DNA from: Desulforamulus ruminis DSM 2154
GTDB taxonomy: Bacteria > Bacillota > Desulfotomaculia > Desulfotomaculales > Desulfotomaculaceae
DNA: 64,000 nucleotides
Reading direction: 5' to 3'
Assembly (NCBI RefSeq): GCF_000215085.1
Contig: NC_015589.1
Span: 1,550,001 to 1,614,000, forward strand
The position numbers were made by a program, and so were the translations under genes. The notes under the pieces were generated by a model that was not told the origin of the DNA, did no database searches, and saw nothing but the letters and a program-made list of their open reading frames with translations. Below, one piece after another: positions 25,901 to 35,391 of the stretch (the stretch's first letter is position 1; each line of letters opens with the position of its first letter).

Positions 25901-25923
25901 ACCACCAGCGATGGTGGTCTTTT
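25901..25923 (+). terminator. terminator after ferredoxin
   Basis: ACCACC (25901-25906) pairs with GGTGGT (25913-25918), followed by CTTTTG. Confidence 0.6.
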
Positions 25924-26061
25924 GCATGAAAGCCCTATTTTTTGTTCTTTTCCGGGGAAGGTAATAAACAAAGGACGGCGAATACACAAAAGAATGTATA
26001 AAATGGATAGCCTTGGGTACTTGTGGAAAAGATAACCATATCTTCGGCAGGGGTGACACCA

Positions 26062-27261
26062 TTGTCTAAAATAAAAGTATTACATGTGGTAAGGCCCGCC
26101 GCCGGCGGGATGAAAAACCATCTGCTGGATCTGGTGAGGCTTACAGATCATACCCGGTTTGATGTTACGGTGGCTTGCCCTCAAGACAGTCTATTGTGGG
26201 CGGAACTTGCTGCCCTGGGGATCAAAACCACTCCCATTCCATTGGTTGGGGAACTCTCACCGCTTAAAGACTACGCCGCGGTTAAAAGCCTGGTTAAGTA
26301 CCTGCATTCTTCCGGAACGGTTATTTTGCATGCCCATAGTTCCAAGGGAGCCTTGGTGGGCCGTTTGGCGGCAGCCATTGTTAAAACGCCGGTGGTGGTC
26401 TTTACCGCCCATAACAGCATTTTTTACGAACAGTGGCCCCGCTGGAAAAAGAATTTATTTGCCATGGTGGAGCGCTTTTTAGCCCGTCTTACGGACCGCA
26501 TCATCACCGTGTCGGATGCGCTAAAACAGGAACTTATGGAACAGGAGAGTTTGCCGGCCAGGCAATTGACAACCATTTATAATGGCATTGAGACGGATAA
26601 ATTTAATCTGAAACTGGATACGCTCACGGTCCGGCAGAGTTTGTCCATTCCGGAACTGGGACCGGTTATTGGCACCATCGCCCGTTTGGCCCCCCAAAAG
26701 GGTGTCAGTTATTTTCTTAAAGCAGCTTCCCTGTTAAAGGATTATCAGGTGAATTTTCTGGTGGTGGGGGATGGTCCCCTGAGAGAGGAACTGGAGCAGG
26801 AGGCAGCGGAACTGGGACTGAAAAACAGGGTGACCTTTGCTGGCCGGCGTGAAAATATACCGGAAATATTGGCTACCCTGGATATTTTTGTCTTGCCTTC
26901 GGTTACGGAAGGACTGCCTCTTACCATTCTGGAAGCCATGGCTGCCGGTAAACCGGTGGTGGCCACCCGGGTAGGCGGTATTCCCGAGGCCATTGTGGAA
27001 GGAAAAACCGGTTTGGTGGTACCGCCAAGGGATCCCGAGGCCTTGGCCATTGCTCTGGCAGGCCTTTTAGGAGAGCGGGAACGAATGCTCAGAATGGGCA
27101 ACTGCGGTCGTAAGCATGTAACGGAAAAATTTACGGTTCAGGCCATGGTAAATAAGACCATGGAACTTTATCAGCAGTTAATGGGAGAAAAGAAACTCGG
27201 TATTCCGTCCAATCCCATTTCAACCGAAGGCAAGCAACACAGAACAGATGTGGAGGGATGA
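26062..27261 (+). CDS. GT4-family glycosyltransferase
   Basis: About 399 residues. N-terminal Rossmann domain begins with a strand and a glycine turn (RPAAGGMKNHLLDL); the C-terminal domain has the GT4 pattern with the catalytic Glu in SVTEGLPLTILEAMAAGKPV. It transfers a sugar from a nucleotide donor to a glycan or lipid at the cytoplasmic membrane face. TTG 26062 with AGGGGTGA is preferred over GTG 26023. Its stop overlaps the next gene (ATGA). Confidence 0.88.
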   Translation: MSKIKVLHVVRPAAGGMKNHLLDLVRLTDHTRFDVTVACPQDSLLWAELAALGIKTTPIPLVGELSPLKDYAAVKSLVKYLHSSGTVILHAHSSKGALVGRLAAAIVKTPVVVFTAHNSIFYEQWPRWKKNLFAMVERFLARLTDRIITVSDALKQELMEQESLPARQLTTIYNGIETDKFNLKLDTLTVRQSLSIPELGPVIGTIARLAPQKGVSYFLKAASLLKDYQVNFLVVGDGPLREELEQEAAELGLKNRVTFAGRRENIPEILATLDIFVLPSVTEGLPLTILEAMAAGKPVVATRVGGIPEAIVEGKTGLVVPPRDPEALAIALAGLLGERERMLRMGNCGRKHVTEKFTVQAMVNKTMELYQQLMGEKKLGIPSNPISTEGKQHRTDVEG

Positions 27262-29495
27262 GATTGGGGCATTCTTACTGGCATAAAATTCTTGCCGGTT
27301 TAATTTTATGTATGGTTATTTTTTTTGCCCCTCAGAGGGTCATCGGGGCTGAATCCACTGCCGGGGCGGAACGGGTGATCCTGGTAATCATCGATAAAGT
27401 GAGTATCGATGATTACCAAGAGCAGCCGCTGGTCTACTTGAAGGGTCTGACGGAACGGGGTTCCGTGGGTTTGCTGAACAACAACACCGGTTCAGGCATT
27501 TATTCCGAGCATACCTACCCTTCCATCGGCGGCGGAGCTCATCTGGTTGGCAGTGGGGAGGCTTACAGCGGCTTTGGCAGGGAGGAAGAATTTTTAAATT
27601 CCACTGCCGCCGAGGAATATTTAAGACGTACAGGAATAGAATCCCCGCCGGCAAGCATTGTACAATTGTCTATTGGAAAATTGCAGCGTCTTAATCAAGC
27701 TTTGCGTTATCCCGCCCAGCCGGGCGCCCTGGGAGAGAACCTGCACCAGGCCCATTTAAAAACAGCCGTTATTGGTAATGCCGATACCCCGGGCGTGCAA
27801 AGGCGCCTGGCCACTACCATCAGCATGGACAGCCGGGGTTTGACCGATTGGGGCGTGGTGGATGAACAAGTGGTGAGGCACCAGCCCGAGGTCATGGGCG
27901 CGTGGCGTACGGATTTTGATGAGGTAATGAAAAGAATTCTTGAATATCGGGAAAAGGGGGCTTCCCTGATTGTGGTTGAAACAGGGGACGCTACCCGTAT
28001 TCATGAAGAAAGGGACAAAGGAACCGATCCGACCTATGCCCGCCAGCGGGCCCAGGTTTTATCCGATATCGACGGCTTTGTGGGGAATTTACTGGAAAAT
28101 GTGGATTTAACCAAAGAAATATTGCTGGTGGTGACACCCACTCCTACCAGCAACGCCTTAAAGCAAAGCCAGAATTTAACTCCGGTTTTTGCCCTGGGGC
28201 CGGGATTTGCTCCGGGAACCCTGTTAACCTCGGGGACCACCAAGCGGGACGGTATTGTGATGAATACGGATATTGCTCCCACGGTGCTCAAGGCACTGGA
28301 TCTCCCTTCCTCAGTGGATATGTCCGGAAGGTCCTTTTTGTCATCCGATATGCAGTTTAAAGGAAATCCTTTTGATTACCTGATTGATTTAAACCAAAGC
28401 CTGGTTACCACCTATCAGGCCCGTTCGCCCCTGCAATCGGCCTATGTGCTGGTGCAGATCATTGTTTTGCTGGTGGCCCTTTACGGCATCTTTTTTAAAC
28501 GGCATATGGCCGAAATCATTAAACCTTTTTTACTTTTGGTCATGGCTGTACCCCTGGCCGAACTGCTGATGCCGCTGCTGCCCAATCCGTCCGTGGCGGT
28601 TATGGCTTTGGAATTAATCGTCATGACCTCGGTTATAGCAGGTCTGTCGATCCTGGCCAACCGGAGGCTGGGATTGGCTCCCTTTATTTTTATTTGTATT
28701 GCCAGCGCCGGTATTATTTTAGGAGATATCCTCAATGGATCTTACCTGCAGAAACAAGCTTTACTGAGTTATGACCCCATTGTGGGAGCGCGCTTTTATG
28801 GCATCGGCAATGAATATATGGGTGTTTTAATTGGCTCTCTGATTATTGGGGTTACGGCCTCCATCCAATACTGGGAAAAATGGAAGAAGCCTTTCATTGC
28901 CCTTACCGGTTTTATCTTTCTGTTTGCCATCTATACCATGGCTGCTCCCCATTTGGGAACCAATGTGGGTGGCGCCATTGCCATGACTTCGGCCTTTTTA
29001 GTAACTTTTTTCTTATTGGTGGGAGTGCGTCTCCGGCTCCATGTCCTGTTGCTGATTGGCTTGCTGGTTCTGGGAGCTGTAGCCGGTTTTATCGCCTTTG
29101 ATTTAACCCGGCCGCCGGACCTGCGTTCCCATATGGGCAATACCGCTGCCTTGATTCTTGCCTCCGGACCGGAACAGGCCTTGGAAATTATTCAGCGCAA
29201 GTGGCAGATGAACATGAAACTGCTGCGCTATACCGTTTGGAGCAGAGTGCTAATCTTGAGTCTAGCTGTTCTGGCCTTGTTTTTCTACCGGCCCCGGGGC
29301 ATTATGGAACACATCCGTAAGAAGTACGCTTATCTGTTCAAAGGATTTATTGGAGTGGTAACCGGTGCCTTGGTGGCTTTCGCCTTTAACGATTCAGGCG
29401 TTGTAGCTGCAGCCACCACCATGATTTTCGGAGTTCCTCCCCTGGCTTATTTGATCCTAACGGAACAAAAGACCCGAGGGAAGGAAGCAACGTAA
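27258..29495 (+). CDS. alkaline-phosphatase-fold domain fused to a polytopic membrane domain
   Basis: A 745-residue protein: signal or anchor helix (about residues 8-28), an extracytoplasmic domain (about 30-380) starting ERVILVIIDKVSIDDY with late motif DIAPTVLKALDLP as in phosphoglycerate mutase/alkaline phosphatase relatives, and about nine to ten membrane helices (about 395-735). The enzymatic metal ligands are not all evident to me. It is translationally coupled to the glycosyltransferase, suggesting a role in a cell-envelope polymer. The function is not established. Confidence 0.75.
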   Translation: MRLGHSYWHKILAGLILCMVIFFAPQRVIGAESTAGAERVILVIIDKVSIDDYQEQPLVYLKGLTERGSVGLLNNNTGSGIYSEHTYPSIGGGAHLVGSGEAYSGFGREEEFLNSTAAEEYLRRTGIESPPASIVQLSIGKLQRLNQALRYPAQPGALGENLHQAHLKTAVIGNADTPGVQRRLATTISMDSRGLTDWGVVDEQVVRHQPEVMGAWRTDFDEVMKRILEYREKGASLIVVETGDATRIHEERDKGTDPTYARQRAQVLSDIDGFVGNLLENVDLTKEILLVVTPTPTSNALKQSQNLTPVFALGPGFAPGTLLTSGTTKRDGIVMNTDIAPTVLKALDLPSSVDMSGRSFLSSDMQFKGNPFDYLIDLNQSLVTTYQARSPLQSAYVLVQIIVLLVALYGIFFKRHMAEIIKPFLLLVMAVPLAELLMPLLPNPSVAVMALELIVMTSVIAGLSILANRRLGLAPFIFICIASAGIILGDILNGSYLQKQALLSYDPIVGARFYGIGNEYMGVLIGSLIIGVTASIQYWEKWKKPFIALTGFIFLFAIYTMAAPHLGTNVGGAIAMTSAFLVTFFLLVGVRLRLHVLLLIGLLVLGAVAGFIAFDLTRPPDLRSHMGNTAALILASGPEQALEIIQRKWQMNMKLLRYTVWSRVLILSLAVLALFFYRPRGIMEHIRKKYAYLFKGFIGVVTGALVAFAFNDSGVVAAATTMIFGVPPLAYLILTEQKTRGKEAT

Positions 29496-29523
29496 AATCT
29501 TTTGAAAATCCGAGTTATTTGCC

Positions 29524-29563
29524 AACTACCCCGGCCACGGACATGGCCGGGGTAGTTGCATTT
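29524..29563 (+). terminator. strong hairpin terminator
   Basis: AACTACCCCGGCCA (29524-29537) is exactly complementary to 29544-29557, followed by GCATTTTA. The T-tract is short. Confidence 0.75.
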
Positions 29564-29667
29564 TAGAGAAAAACCCGCCGAAAAGTAAGGGAAACAGACC
29601 TATTTCGTGAAATATGGTGTTATTAAGGTAATAAGCCAAATAAAGGTATATTTTTAGCATAATTTTA

Positions 29668-29695
29668 TTGACAATCGAGAAGTTTATGCTAAAAT
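29668..29695 (+). promoter_or_regulatory. sigma-A type promoter of speH
   Basis: TTGACA at 29668-29673 and TAAAAT at 29690-29695 with a 16-bp spacer and a TG before the -10 box. The 90-nt leader that follows contains GC-rich complementary segments (GGTTGGAA with TTCCAATC; GCCTC with GAGGC), so the mRNA leader is probably folded. Confidence 0.7.
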
Positions 29696-29785
29696 TGATT
29701 TTGGTTGGAATTGGCCGGCCTCAAAAGAACCGGAGGCTTGTTGGTTCCAATCATTTTATGAGCGAAATGGAGGAGGATAACAAAA

Positions 29786-30169
29786 ATGAAACCTTTGGGC
29801 CGCCATGTCTTGGCTGAAATCTATGGCTGTGAATTTAATATCCTTAACGATGTGAAAAGAGTTGAGGAAATTATGGTGAACGCAGCACTGGAATCGGGGG
29901 CTGAGGTCCGCGAGTTTGTTTTTCACAAATTTAGTCCGCAGGGAGTTAGCGGGGTTGTCGTAATTAGTGAGAGTCATTTAGCCATCCATACCTGGCCGGA
30001 ACTGGGTTATGCCGCGGTAGACGTCTTTACCTGTGGCGATACAGTAAATCCCTGGGATGCCTGTAACTTTTTAACCAGAGAATTTGGCGCTAAGGACATG
30101 GCTGCTCAAGAAACAAAAAGGGGAATCCTGCCTGGGATGGAGCCTCGTTTGGTGGCTGTAAACTCATAG
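29786..30169 (+). CDS. speH: S-adenosylmethionine decarboxylase proenzyme
   Basis: A 127-residue bacterial AdoMetDC. The self-cleavage site is in [19 protein letters not shown] near residue 64, where the Ser becomes the pyruvoyl cofactor; the following CGD residues match the proton-donor Cys region. It makes decarboxylated SAM for spermidine synthesis. The AATGGAGGAGG ribosome site is strong. No spermidine synthase gene lies next to it. Confidence 0.95.
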   Translation: MKPLGRHVLAEIYGCEFNILNDVKRVEEIMVNAALESGAEVREFVFHKFSPQGVSGVVVISESHLAIHTWPELGYAAVDVFTCGDTVNPWDACNFLTREFGAKDMAAQETKRGILPGMEPRLVAVNS

Positions 30170-30205
30170 GAGGGATTTTTATTAGTACCAAGCGTAGTAA
30201 AGACT

Positions 30206-30256
30206 AGCGGGCCTTGCCTATTAAAGAGATAGAGCGAGGCCCGCTGGTTTTTTTGT
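30206..30256 (+). terminator. terminator after speH
   Basis: AGCGGGCCTTGC (30206-30217) pairs with GCGAGGCCCGCT (30234-30245, one G-U), followed by GGTTTTTTTG. Confidence 0.85.
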
Positions 30257-30332
30257 GTCCCCTTAAGGGAGGAAATTACCCCTTGTTTAACGAAATAAGA
30301 ATAAGCGAAGCACCAGTTAGGGGGGCATATCA

Positions 30333-31109
30333 TTGTCAGGCACTTTATTTGCAACGGTTAAAGAAGAACTTCAGTCCGTTCACCAGATGATTAAAGAACA
30401 ATTAACCATCAAAGCCGGACATTTGGGAAATTACGCTCATTTGGAATTTGCCCCGCCGGACCCGGTGATTCGTCCGGCTTTGGTAATTCTGGTGGCCCGT
30501 TTTTATCGTTGTTTTTCACCCAGGGTGCTTTCCCTGGGAGCCATCATACAGTTTATTTTTATGGCCTCGCAAATTCATTCCCGCATCCCCGAAGGCCCGG
30601 AACCCGGCATAGAGCCGCAGGACCCCCGGGATGGCACGCAGTTTCCGGTTTTGGTGGGGGACTATTTATATGGAAAATTCTTCACCAGCCTCTGTGACGC
30701 CAATCTGGTAACTTATTTGAGACCTTTGACAGAAATTATCGCCCTGATTCATGAAGGCGGTATACTGCATAAAAGGAACCTCCTGGCAATTACGGAAAAT
30801 CCTGAACTGTTTAACGAAATTGTTCGTTTAGAAAATGCTGAATTAATGGCCGGGGCGGCCAAACTGGCAGCAGATTTAGCCGGGGCGTCCCAATGGGAGC
30901 AGGCCTGTCTCCAGGATTTTGGTCTGGCTCTGGGCATGGTTTACGGCCTTACCCGCAGGGGCATTTATGACCAGAGGGTGATCAAATACTCCGAAACAGC
31001 CCTGAAGGCGTTGGAGAAATTACCTGAACGCCCGGAAAAAGCGCTGCTGGAGAAGCTGCTCAGGGTTTCGGGTTCCGCGGATCAATCTTCTATAAGAATG
31101 GTTGTCTGA
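30333..31109 (+). CDS. HepS-like polyprenyl synthase subunit, catalytic motifs absent
   Basis: A 258-residue all-helical protein. FPVLVGDYLYGKFF near residue 108 matches the VLAGDYL segment of polyprenyl diphosphate synthases and HepS. The first Asp-rich motif is replaced by IHSRIPEG and the second by LGMVYGLTRRG, so it should not bind Mg-diphosphate on its own. HepS (component I of heptaprenyl synthase) is such a regulatory subunit and is next to menG in Bacillus. A HepT partner is not downstream here. TTG start with GGGGGG at 8 bp. Confidence 0.7.
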   Translation: MSGTLFATVKEELQSVHQMIKEQLTIKAGHLGNYAHLEFAPPDPVIRPALVILVARFYRCFSPRVLSLGAIIQFIFMASQIHSRIPEGPEPGIEPQDPRDGTQFPVLVGDYLYGKFFTSLCDANLVTYLRPLTEIIALIHEGGILHKRNLLAITENPELFNEIVRLENAELMAGAAKLAADLAGASQWEQACLQDFGLALGMVYGLTRRGIYDQRVIKYSETALKALEKLPERPEKALLEKLLRVSGSADQSSIRMVV

Positions 31110-31133
31110 TTATTTTTGAAGGGAGAACCCGTT

Positions 31134-31850
31134 TTGCAGCAATATAGCGGAAAAAATAAAGAAGAATTTGTTCACGGCGTTTTTTCTACCATTGCCCATC
31201 GTTATGATTTGTTAAATACCACCTTATCCTTTAACCGGGACAAGTACTGGAGACGGTTTGCGGTGGCCCAAGGGGGACTGCAGCCCGGAGGATCCGCCCT
31301 GGATGTCTGTTGCGGCACCGGTATGTTAAGTATTGAACTGGCTAAAAAGCTGGGCGACAACGGCAGGGTAGTGGGCCTGGATTTTTGTGAAAATATGCTG
31401 GCCAAAGCCGTTGAGAACGTAGCGAAAACCCCGTATAAAAACCGCATTGAGTTTGTTCAGGGAAATGCCATGGAACTGCCCTTTGCGGATAATACCTTCG
31501 ATTGTGCCACCATCGGCTTGGCCTTAAGGAATGTGCCCGATATAGAAGGGTGCATTGCCGAGATGAGGCGGGTGGTAAAGCCGGGCGGGAAAGTCATTTC
31601 TCTGGAATTGGCCAAGCCCAGTGCACCGGTGTTTAAGCAATTGTATTACCTCTACTTTGAACGGCTGGTGCCTCTCCTGGGCAAAATGGGTGTGGGCCAG
31701 GACGGACCTTACCAATGGCTGCCCGATTCTTTAAAACAGTTTCCTCACCAGTCGGTGATTCGCGATATCTTCAGCCGAACGGGGTTAAAAAATGCTTTTT
31801 ACCATGAACTGACCGGTGGCATTGTGGCCGTTCATGTGGGGACCAAATGA
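31134..31850 (+). CDS. menG: demethylmenaquinone methyltransferase
   Basis: About 238 residues, class I SAM methyltransferase of the UbiE/MenG family: VFSTIAHRYDLLNTTLSFN near the N-terminus, SAM motif LDVCCGTGMLSIEL, and IGLALRNVPD typical of the family. It makes the last methylation of menaquinone. TTG 31134 with AAGGGAGA at 7 bp is preferred to TTG 31116. It follows the HepS-like gene and starts a run of futalosine-pathway genes. Confidence 0.93.
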   Translation: MQQYSGKNKEEFVHGVFSTIAHRYDLLNTTLSFNRDKYWRRFAVAQGGLQPGGSALDVCCGTGMLSIELAKKLGDNGRVVGLDFCENMLAKAVENVAKTPYKNRIEFVQGNAMELPFADNTFDCATIGLALRNVPDIEGCIAEMRRVVKPGGKVISLELAKPSAPVFKQLYYLYFERLVPLLGKMGVGQDGPYQWLPDSLKQFPHQSVIRDIFSRTGLKNAFYHELTGGIVAVHVGTK

Positions 31851-31929
31851 GAAATATAAAGACAAACCGTTAAATGATGAGCGTACCGGTTGGATTGATT
31901 TATTTGTTATAGAGGGGTGGGGCGTTGTT

Positions 31930-33375
31930 ATGGCCTATCAAGACTTAAGAGATTATCTGAAGGTATTGGAGAGTAAGGGATTATTAAAAAGAATTAAAAC
32001 CGAGGTCAGTGCGGACCTGGAGATAACGGAAATAAGCGACCGGGTGGTCAAAAGCGGGGGGCCCGCCCTGCTCTTTGAGAATGTCCAGGGCTATAAAATG
32101 CCGGTGGTGACCAACCTGATGGGTTCGCTGGAACATATGAAACTGGCCCTGCAGGTAAAGGATCTGGATGATATCGGCAAAGAAATGCTGGAATTTCTGC
32201 AACCCCCCGAATTACCCAGCAGTTTTATGGATAAGCTGAAAGCTTTGCCCAAATTAGCCCAGATTTCTTCCTTTTTGCCCAAAACGGTTCGATCCGGTCC
32301 CTGCAAGGAAGTGATCCTTAATGGCAATCATTCCCTGGCCCATCTTCCGGTACTTAAATGCTGGCCTCTGGACGGAGGACCTTTTATCACACTGCCTCTG
32401 GTGTTTACCAAAGACCCGGAGACCGGTCGCAGGAATGTAGGAATGTACCGGATGCAGGTCTATGACGAGGTTACCACCGGCATGCACTGGCATATGCATA
32501 AGGATGGCGCGGAAAACCACCGTAAACAGCAGCGCAGCGGACAACGCCTGGAGGTGGCCGTGGCCTTGGGGGCAGATCCTGCCTGCATCTTCTCCGCCAT
32601 TGCTCCGCTGCCGCCGGGCATTGATGAAATGCTTTTGGCCGGCTTTTTACGAAAAGAACCGGTTGAAATGGTAAAATGCGAAACGGTGGATTTAGAAGTT
32701 CCCGCCCGGTCGGAAATTGTTTTGGAAGGTTATGTGGACCCCGGGGAACTGCGGTGGGAAGGCCCCTTTGGCGATCATACCGGTTATTACTCCCTGGCGG
32801 ATCACTACCCGGTGTTTCACTTAACTTGCGTTACCCAGCGGAAAGATCCCATCTATCCGGCTACCATTGTGGGCAAACCGCCCATTGAAGACAACTTTAT
32901 GGGAAAGGCCATTGAAAGAACCTTCCTGCCTCTGATGCGCCTGCAGCTATCGGAAATTGTAGATATCAACATGCCGGCGGAGGGGTGCTTCCATAATTGC
33001 GTCATTGTATCCATTAAGAAAAAGTATCCGGGCCACGCTAAAAAAGTGATGAATGCCCTCTGGGGTATGGGTCAAATGATGTTTGCCAAACTGATTATTG
33101 TGGTGGACGAACAGGTCAATGTCCAGAATCCCTCGGAAGTCGCCTGGCGGGTTTTTAATAACATCGATGCCCGCAGGGACGTCCTGGTGGTGGACGGGCC
33201 TCTGGATGCCCTAGATCATTCTTCCCCCATGCCCTTTTATGGCGGCAAGATGGGTATTGACGCCACCCGGAAGTGGCCTGCGGAAGGGCATGCCCGGGAA
33301 TGGCCCGGCGATATTGAAATGAGCGACGACATTAAGTCACTGGTCAACAGGAAGTGGCAGAGTTATGGTATTTAA
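31930..33375 (+). CDS. mqnL: UbiD-family decarboxylase of the futalosine pathway (MqnL)
   Basis: About 481 residues. N-terminal MAYQDLRDYLKVLESKG and later PIEDNFMGKAIERTFLPLM and the E-x-R-type segment around the prenyl-FMN site fit UbiD decarboxylases. In the futalosine route MqnL removes the carboxyl of the prenylated naphthoate. ATG 31930 has AGAGGGGTGGGG upstream; the longer frame from 31816 lies within menG. The stop overlaps the ubiA-type gene by 11 bp. Confidence 0.88.
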   Translation: MAYQDLRDYLKVLESKGLLKRIKTEVSADLEITEISDRVVKSGGPALLFENVQGYKMPVVTNLMGSLEHMKLALQVKDLDDIGKEMLEFLQPPELPSSFMDKLKALPKLAQISSFLPKTVRSGPCKEVILNGNHSLAHLPVLKCWPLDGGPFITLPLVFTKDPETGRRNVGMYRMQVYDEVTTGMHWHMHKDGAENHRKQQRSGQRLEVAVALGADPACIFSAIAPLPPGIDEMLLAGFLRKEPVEMVKCETVDLEVPARSEIVLEGYVDPGELRWEGPFGDHTGYYSLADHYPVFHLTCVTQRKDPIYPATIVGKPPIEDNFMGKAIERTFLPLMRLQLSEIVDINMPAEGCFHNCVIVSIKKKYPGHAKKVMNALWGMGQMMFAKLIIVVDEQVNVQNPSEVAWRVFNNIDARRDVLVVDGPLDALDHSSPMPFYGGKMGIDATRKWPAEGHAREWPGDIEMSDDIKSLVNRKWQSYGI

Positions 33376-34234
33376 AAAGCTTCACGTATTCCTGGAAATG
33401 ATTAAGTTTGAACATACCCTTTTTGCGCTGCCCTTTGCTTATATCGGCGCACTTTTAACGGAACTGCGCGTACCGTCGGGGTATCATATTTTATGGATCA
33501 CCCTGGCCATGGTGGGAGCCAGAACGGCGGCCATGTCTTTTAACCGACTGGTTGACCGTCATATTGACGCCAAGAATCCCCGTACCGCCCAGAGAGCCCT
33601 GCCCCAAGGAATGCTTGGCCTGGGTGAAGTGTGGTTTTACGTCATTTTTTCCTTTGCCCTGCTGGGAGTCTCGGCTTACAACCTCAGTTCCCTTGCTTTT
33701 CAATTGTTTCCTGTGGCGGTCCTGGCCCTCAGTTTTTATTCCTATACCAAAAGGTTCACCTGGACCTGTCATTTCTGGTGCGGGGTTGCTTTGGGACTGG
33801 CTCCCCTGGGAGCCTGGGTGGCCATTACCGGCAGTTTTCATCCGGCTCCGGTCTTACTGGGAGTGGGCGTTTTACTGTGGGTAGCCGGTTTTGACATTCT
33901 TTATGCCTGTGACGATTATGATTTTGACCGGCAGGAAAAGATTTTTTCCATTCCGGCCCGGTTTGGCATTCCCACAGCCCTGCGCATTTCCACGGTGCTG
34001 CACGTGTTGGCCCCAGGATTTTTCCTGGCCGTAGGTTTTATTTTAAATTTGGGACTGATGTATCTGACTGGAGTTCTCATCGCTACCGGGTTGCTGTTTT
34101 ATCAGCATATCCTGGTTAAGCCCGAGGACCTTTCCAAGACAGGGCTGGCTTTTTTTAATCTGAATGGCACCCTCAGTGTAATGATGTTTGTTTGTACCCT
34201 GGCAGATATTTTATTTCCTTTCCAAATACTCTAG
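33365..34234 (+). CDS. mqnP: UbiA-family prenyltransferase (MqnP)
   Basis: A 289-residue membrane protein with about eight or nine helices and both Asp-rich motifs: NRLVDRHIDAKNPRT near residue 60 and YACDDYDFDRQ near residue 180. It attaches the polyprenyl chain to dihydroxynaphthoate-type acid in the membrane. Its partner mqnL is adjacent, the usual pairing in futalosine organisms. Confidence 0.9.
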   Translation: MVFKKLHVFLEMIKFEHTLFALPFAYIGALLTELRVPSGYHILWITLAMVGARTAAMSFNRLVDRHIDAKNPRTAQRALPQGMLGLGEVWFYVIFSFALLGVSAYNLSSLAFQLFPVAVLALSFYSYTKRFTWTCHFWCGVALGLAPLGAWVAITGSFHPAPVLLGVGVLLWVAGFDILYACDDYDFDRQEKIFSIPARFGIPTALRISTVLHVLAPGFFLAVGFILNLGLMYLTGVLIATGLLFYQHILVKPEDLSKTGLAFFNLNGTLSVMMFVCTLADILFPFQIL

Positions 34235-34287
34235 TCAAACATTCGATGGAGGCCACTGGTAAACGGCCCATAAGAGGGGAGAGGCCC

Positions 34288-35391
34288 ATGAATTATCTCT
34301 TTCAAAACAGTGAGTTACTGGATATTAAGGCCCGAGTGGAAGCCGGTGAAAGATTAAGCCCCGAAGACGGGCTGCGCCTTTTCCGCTCTAACGAATTATT
34401 AGCCATCGGTTACCTGGCGGATACAGTAAGAAAGCGTAAAAACGGTGATCGAACTTACTTCATTGTCAACCGGCATATTAACCATACCAATATTTGCGAA
34501 AACCTGTGTCCCTTATGCGCCTTCGGCCGCAAGGAGGACGACCCGGGAGCTTACACTTTGTCCCTAGATGAAGTTGAGGCCAAGGCAAAGGAGTGTCATG
34601 GATTAAAGGTTTCTGAAATACACATTGTAGGAGGCCTTAATCCGGAACTTAAATTGGATTATTACATGGAAATGCTCCGCCGGGTTCGCGGCGTTGCTCC
34701 CCAGGCCCTGATCCAATCCTTTACTGCCGTTGAAATTGACTATTTGGCCAGGGTACATCATTTGCCTCTGGAAGAAGTGCTGCGTTGTTTAATGGAGGCC
34801 GGCCTGGATTCTTTACCCGGTGGCGGGGCGGAAATCTTTGCACCCCGGGTCCGGGAGATTATCTGCGATAAAAAGATCAGCGGAGCGCGGTGGCTGGAAG
34901 TACACCGGGCCGCCCACCGGGTGGGTATGCGAACCAATGCCACCATGCTTTACGGTCATGTGGAGACCCTGGAAGAGAGGGTGGAGCATTTGATCCGGTT
35001 AAGGGAGTTACAGGATGAAACCGGGGGTTTTTTGGCCTTCATTCCTTTAGCTTTTCATCCGCAGCATACGGCTCTGGAATCCCGGCAACTATCATTAACC
35101 ACCGGGTATGACGATTTAAAGACGCTGGCCATTGCCCGGTTGATGCTGGATAACTTTGATCATATCAAGGCCTTTTGGATTTTGTATGGTCCCAAGCTGG
35201 CCCAGGTGTCCCTATCCTTTGGTGTGGATGATTTGGATGGTACGGTTATCGAGGAAAAGATTGCCCACGATGCCGGAGCGGAAACAGCACAATTTATGGC
35301 TAAAAATAAGTTGATTCACATGATTCAAGCTGCCGGTAAGTGGCCGGTGGAGCGGGATACCCTGTACAATGTTCTTGGGGAGGGTTTTTAG
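34288..35391 (+). CDS. mqnE: aminofutalosine synthase (radical SAM)
   Basis: About 367 residues. The radical SAM cysteines are in CENLCPLC near residue 71, followed by GGLNPELKLDYYMEMLR and the SLPGGGAEIF motif. MqnE joins 3-enolpyruvylbenzoate and SAM to make aminofutalosine. ATG 34288 follows GGGGAGAGG; the open frame from 34192 overlaps mqnP. mqnA overlaps its stop by one base. MqnC, also radical SAM, is the paralogue 0.8 kb downstream. Confidence 0.9.
   Translation: MNYLFQNSELLDIKARVEAGERLSPEDGLRLFRSNELLAIGYLADTVRKRKNGDRTYFIVNRHINHTNICENLCPLCAFGRKEDDPGAYTLSLDEVEAKAKECHGLKVSEIHIVGGLNPELKLDYYMEMLRRVRGVAPQALIQSFTAVEIDYLARVHHLPLEEVLRCLMEAGLDSLPGGGAEIFAPRVREIICDKKISGARWLEVHRAAHRVGMRTNATMLYGHVETLEERVEHLIRLRELQDETGGFLAFIPLAFHPQHTALESRQLSLTTGYDDLKTLAIARLMLDNFDHIKAFWILYGPKLAQVSLSFGVDDLDGTVIEEKIAHDAGAETAQFMAKNKLIHMIQAAGKWPVERDTLYNVLGEGF

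Noticed and set aside
31816-31929. N-terminal extension of mqnL
   Set aside because: The extra 38 codons lie partly in menG and give no family similarity; ATG 31930 has a good ribosome site and matches UbiD starts.
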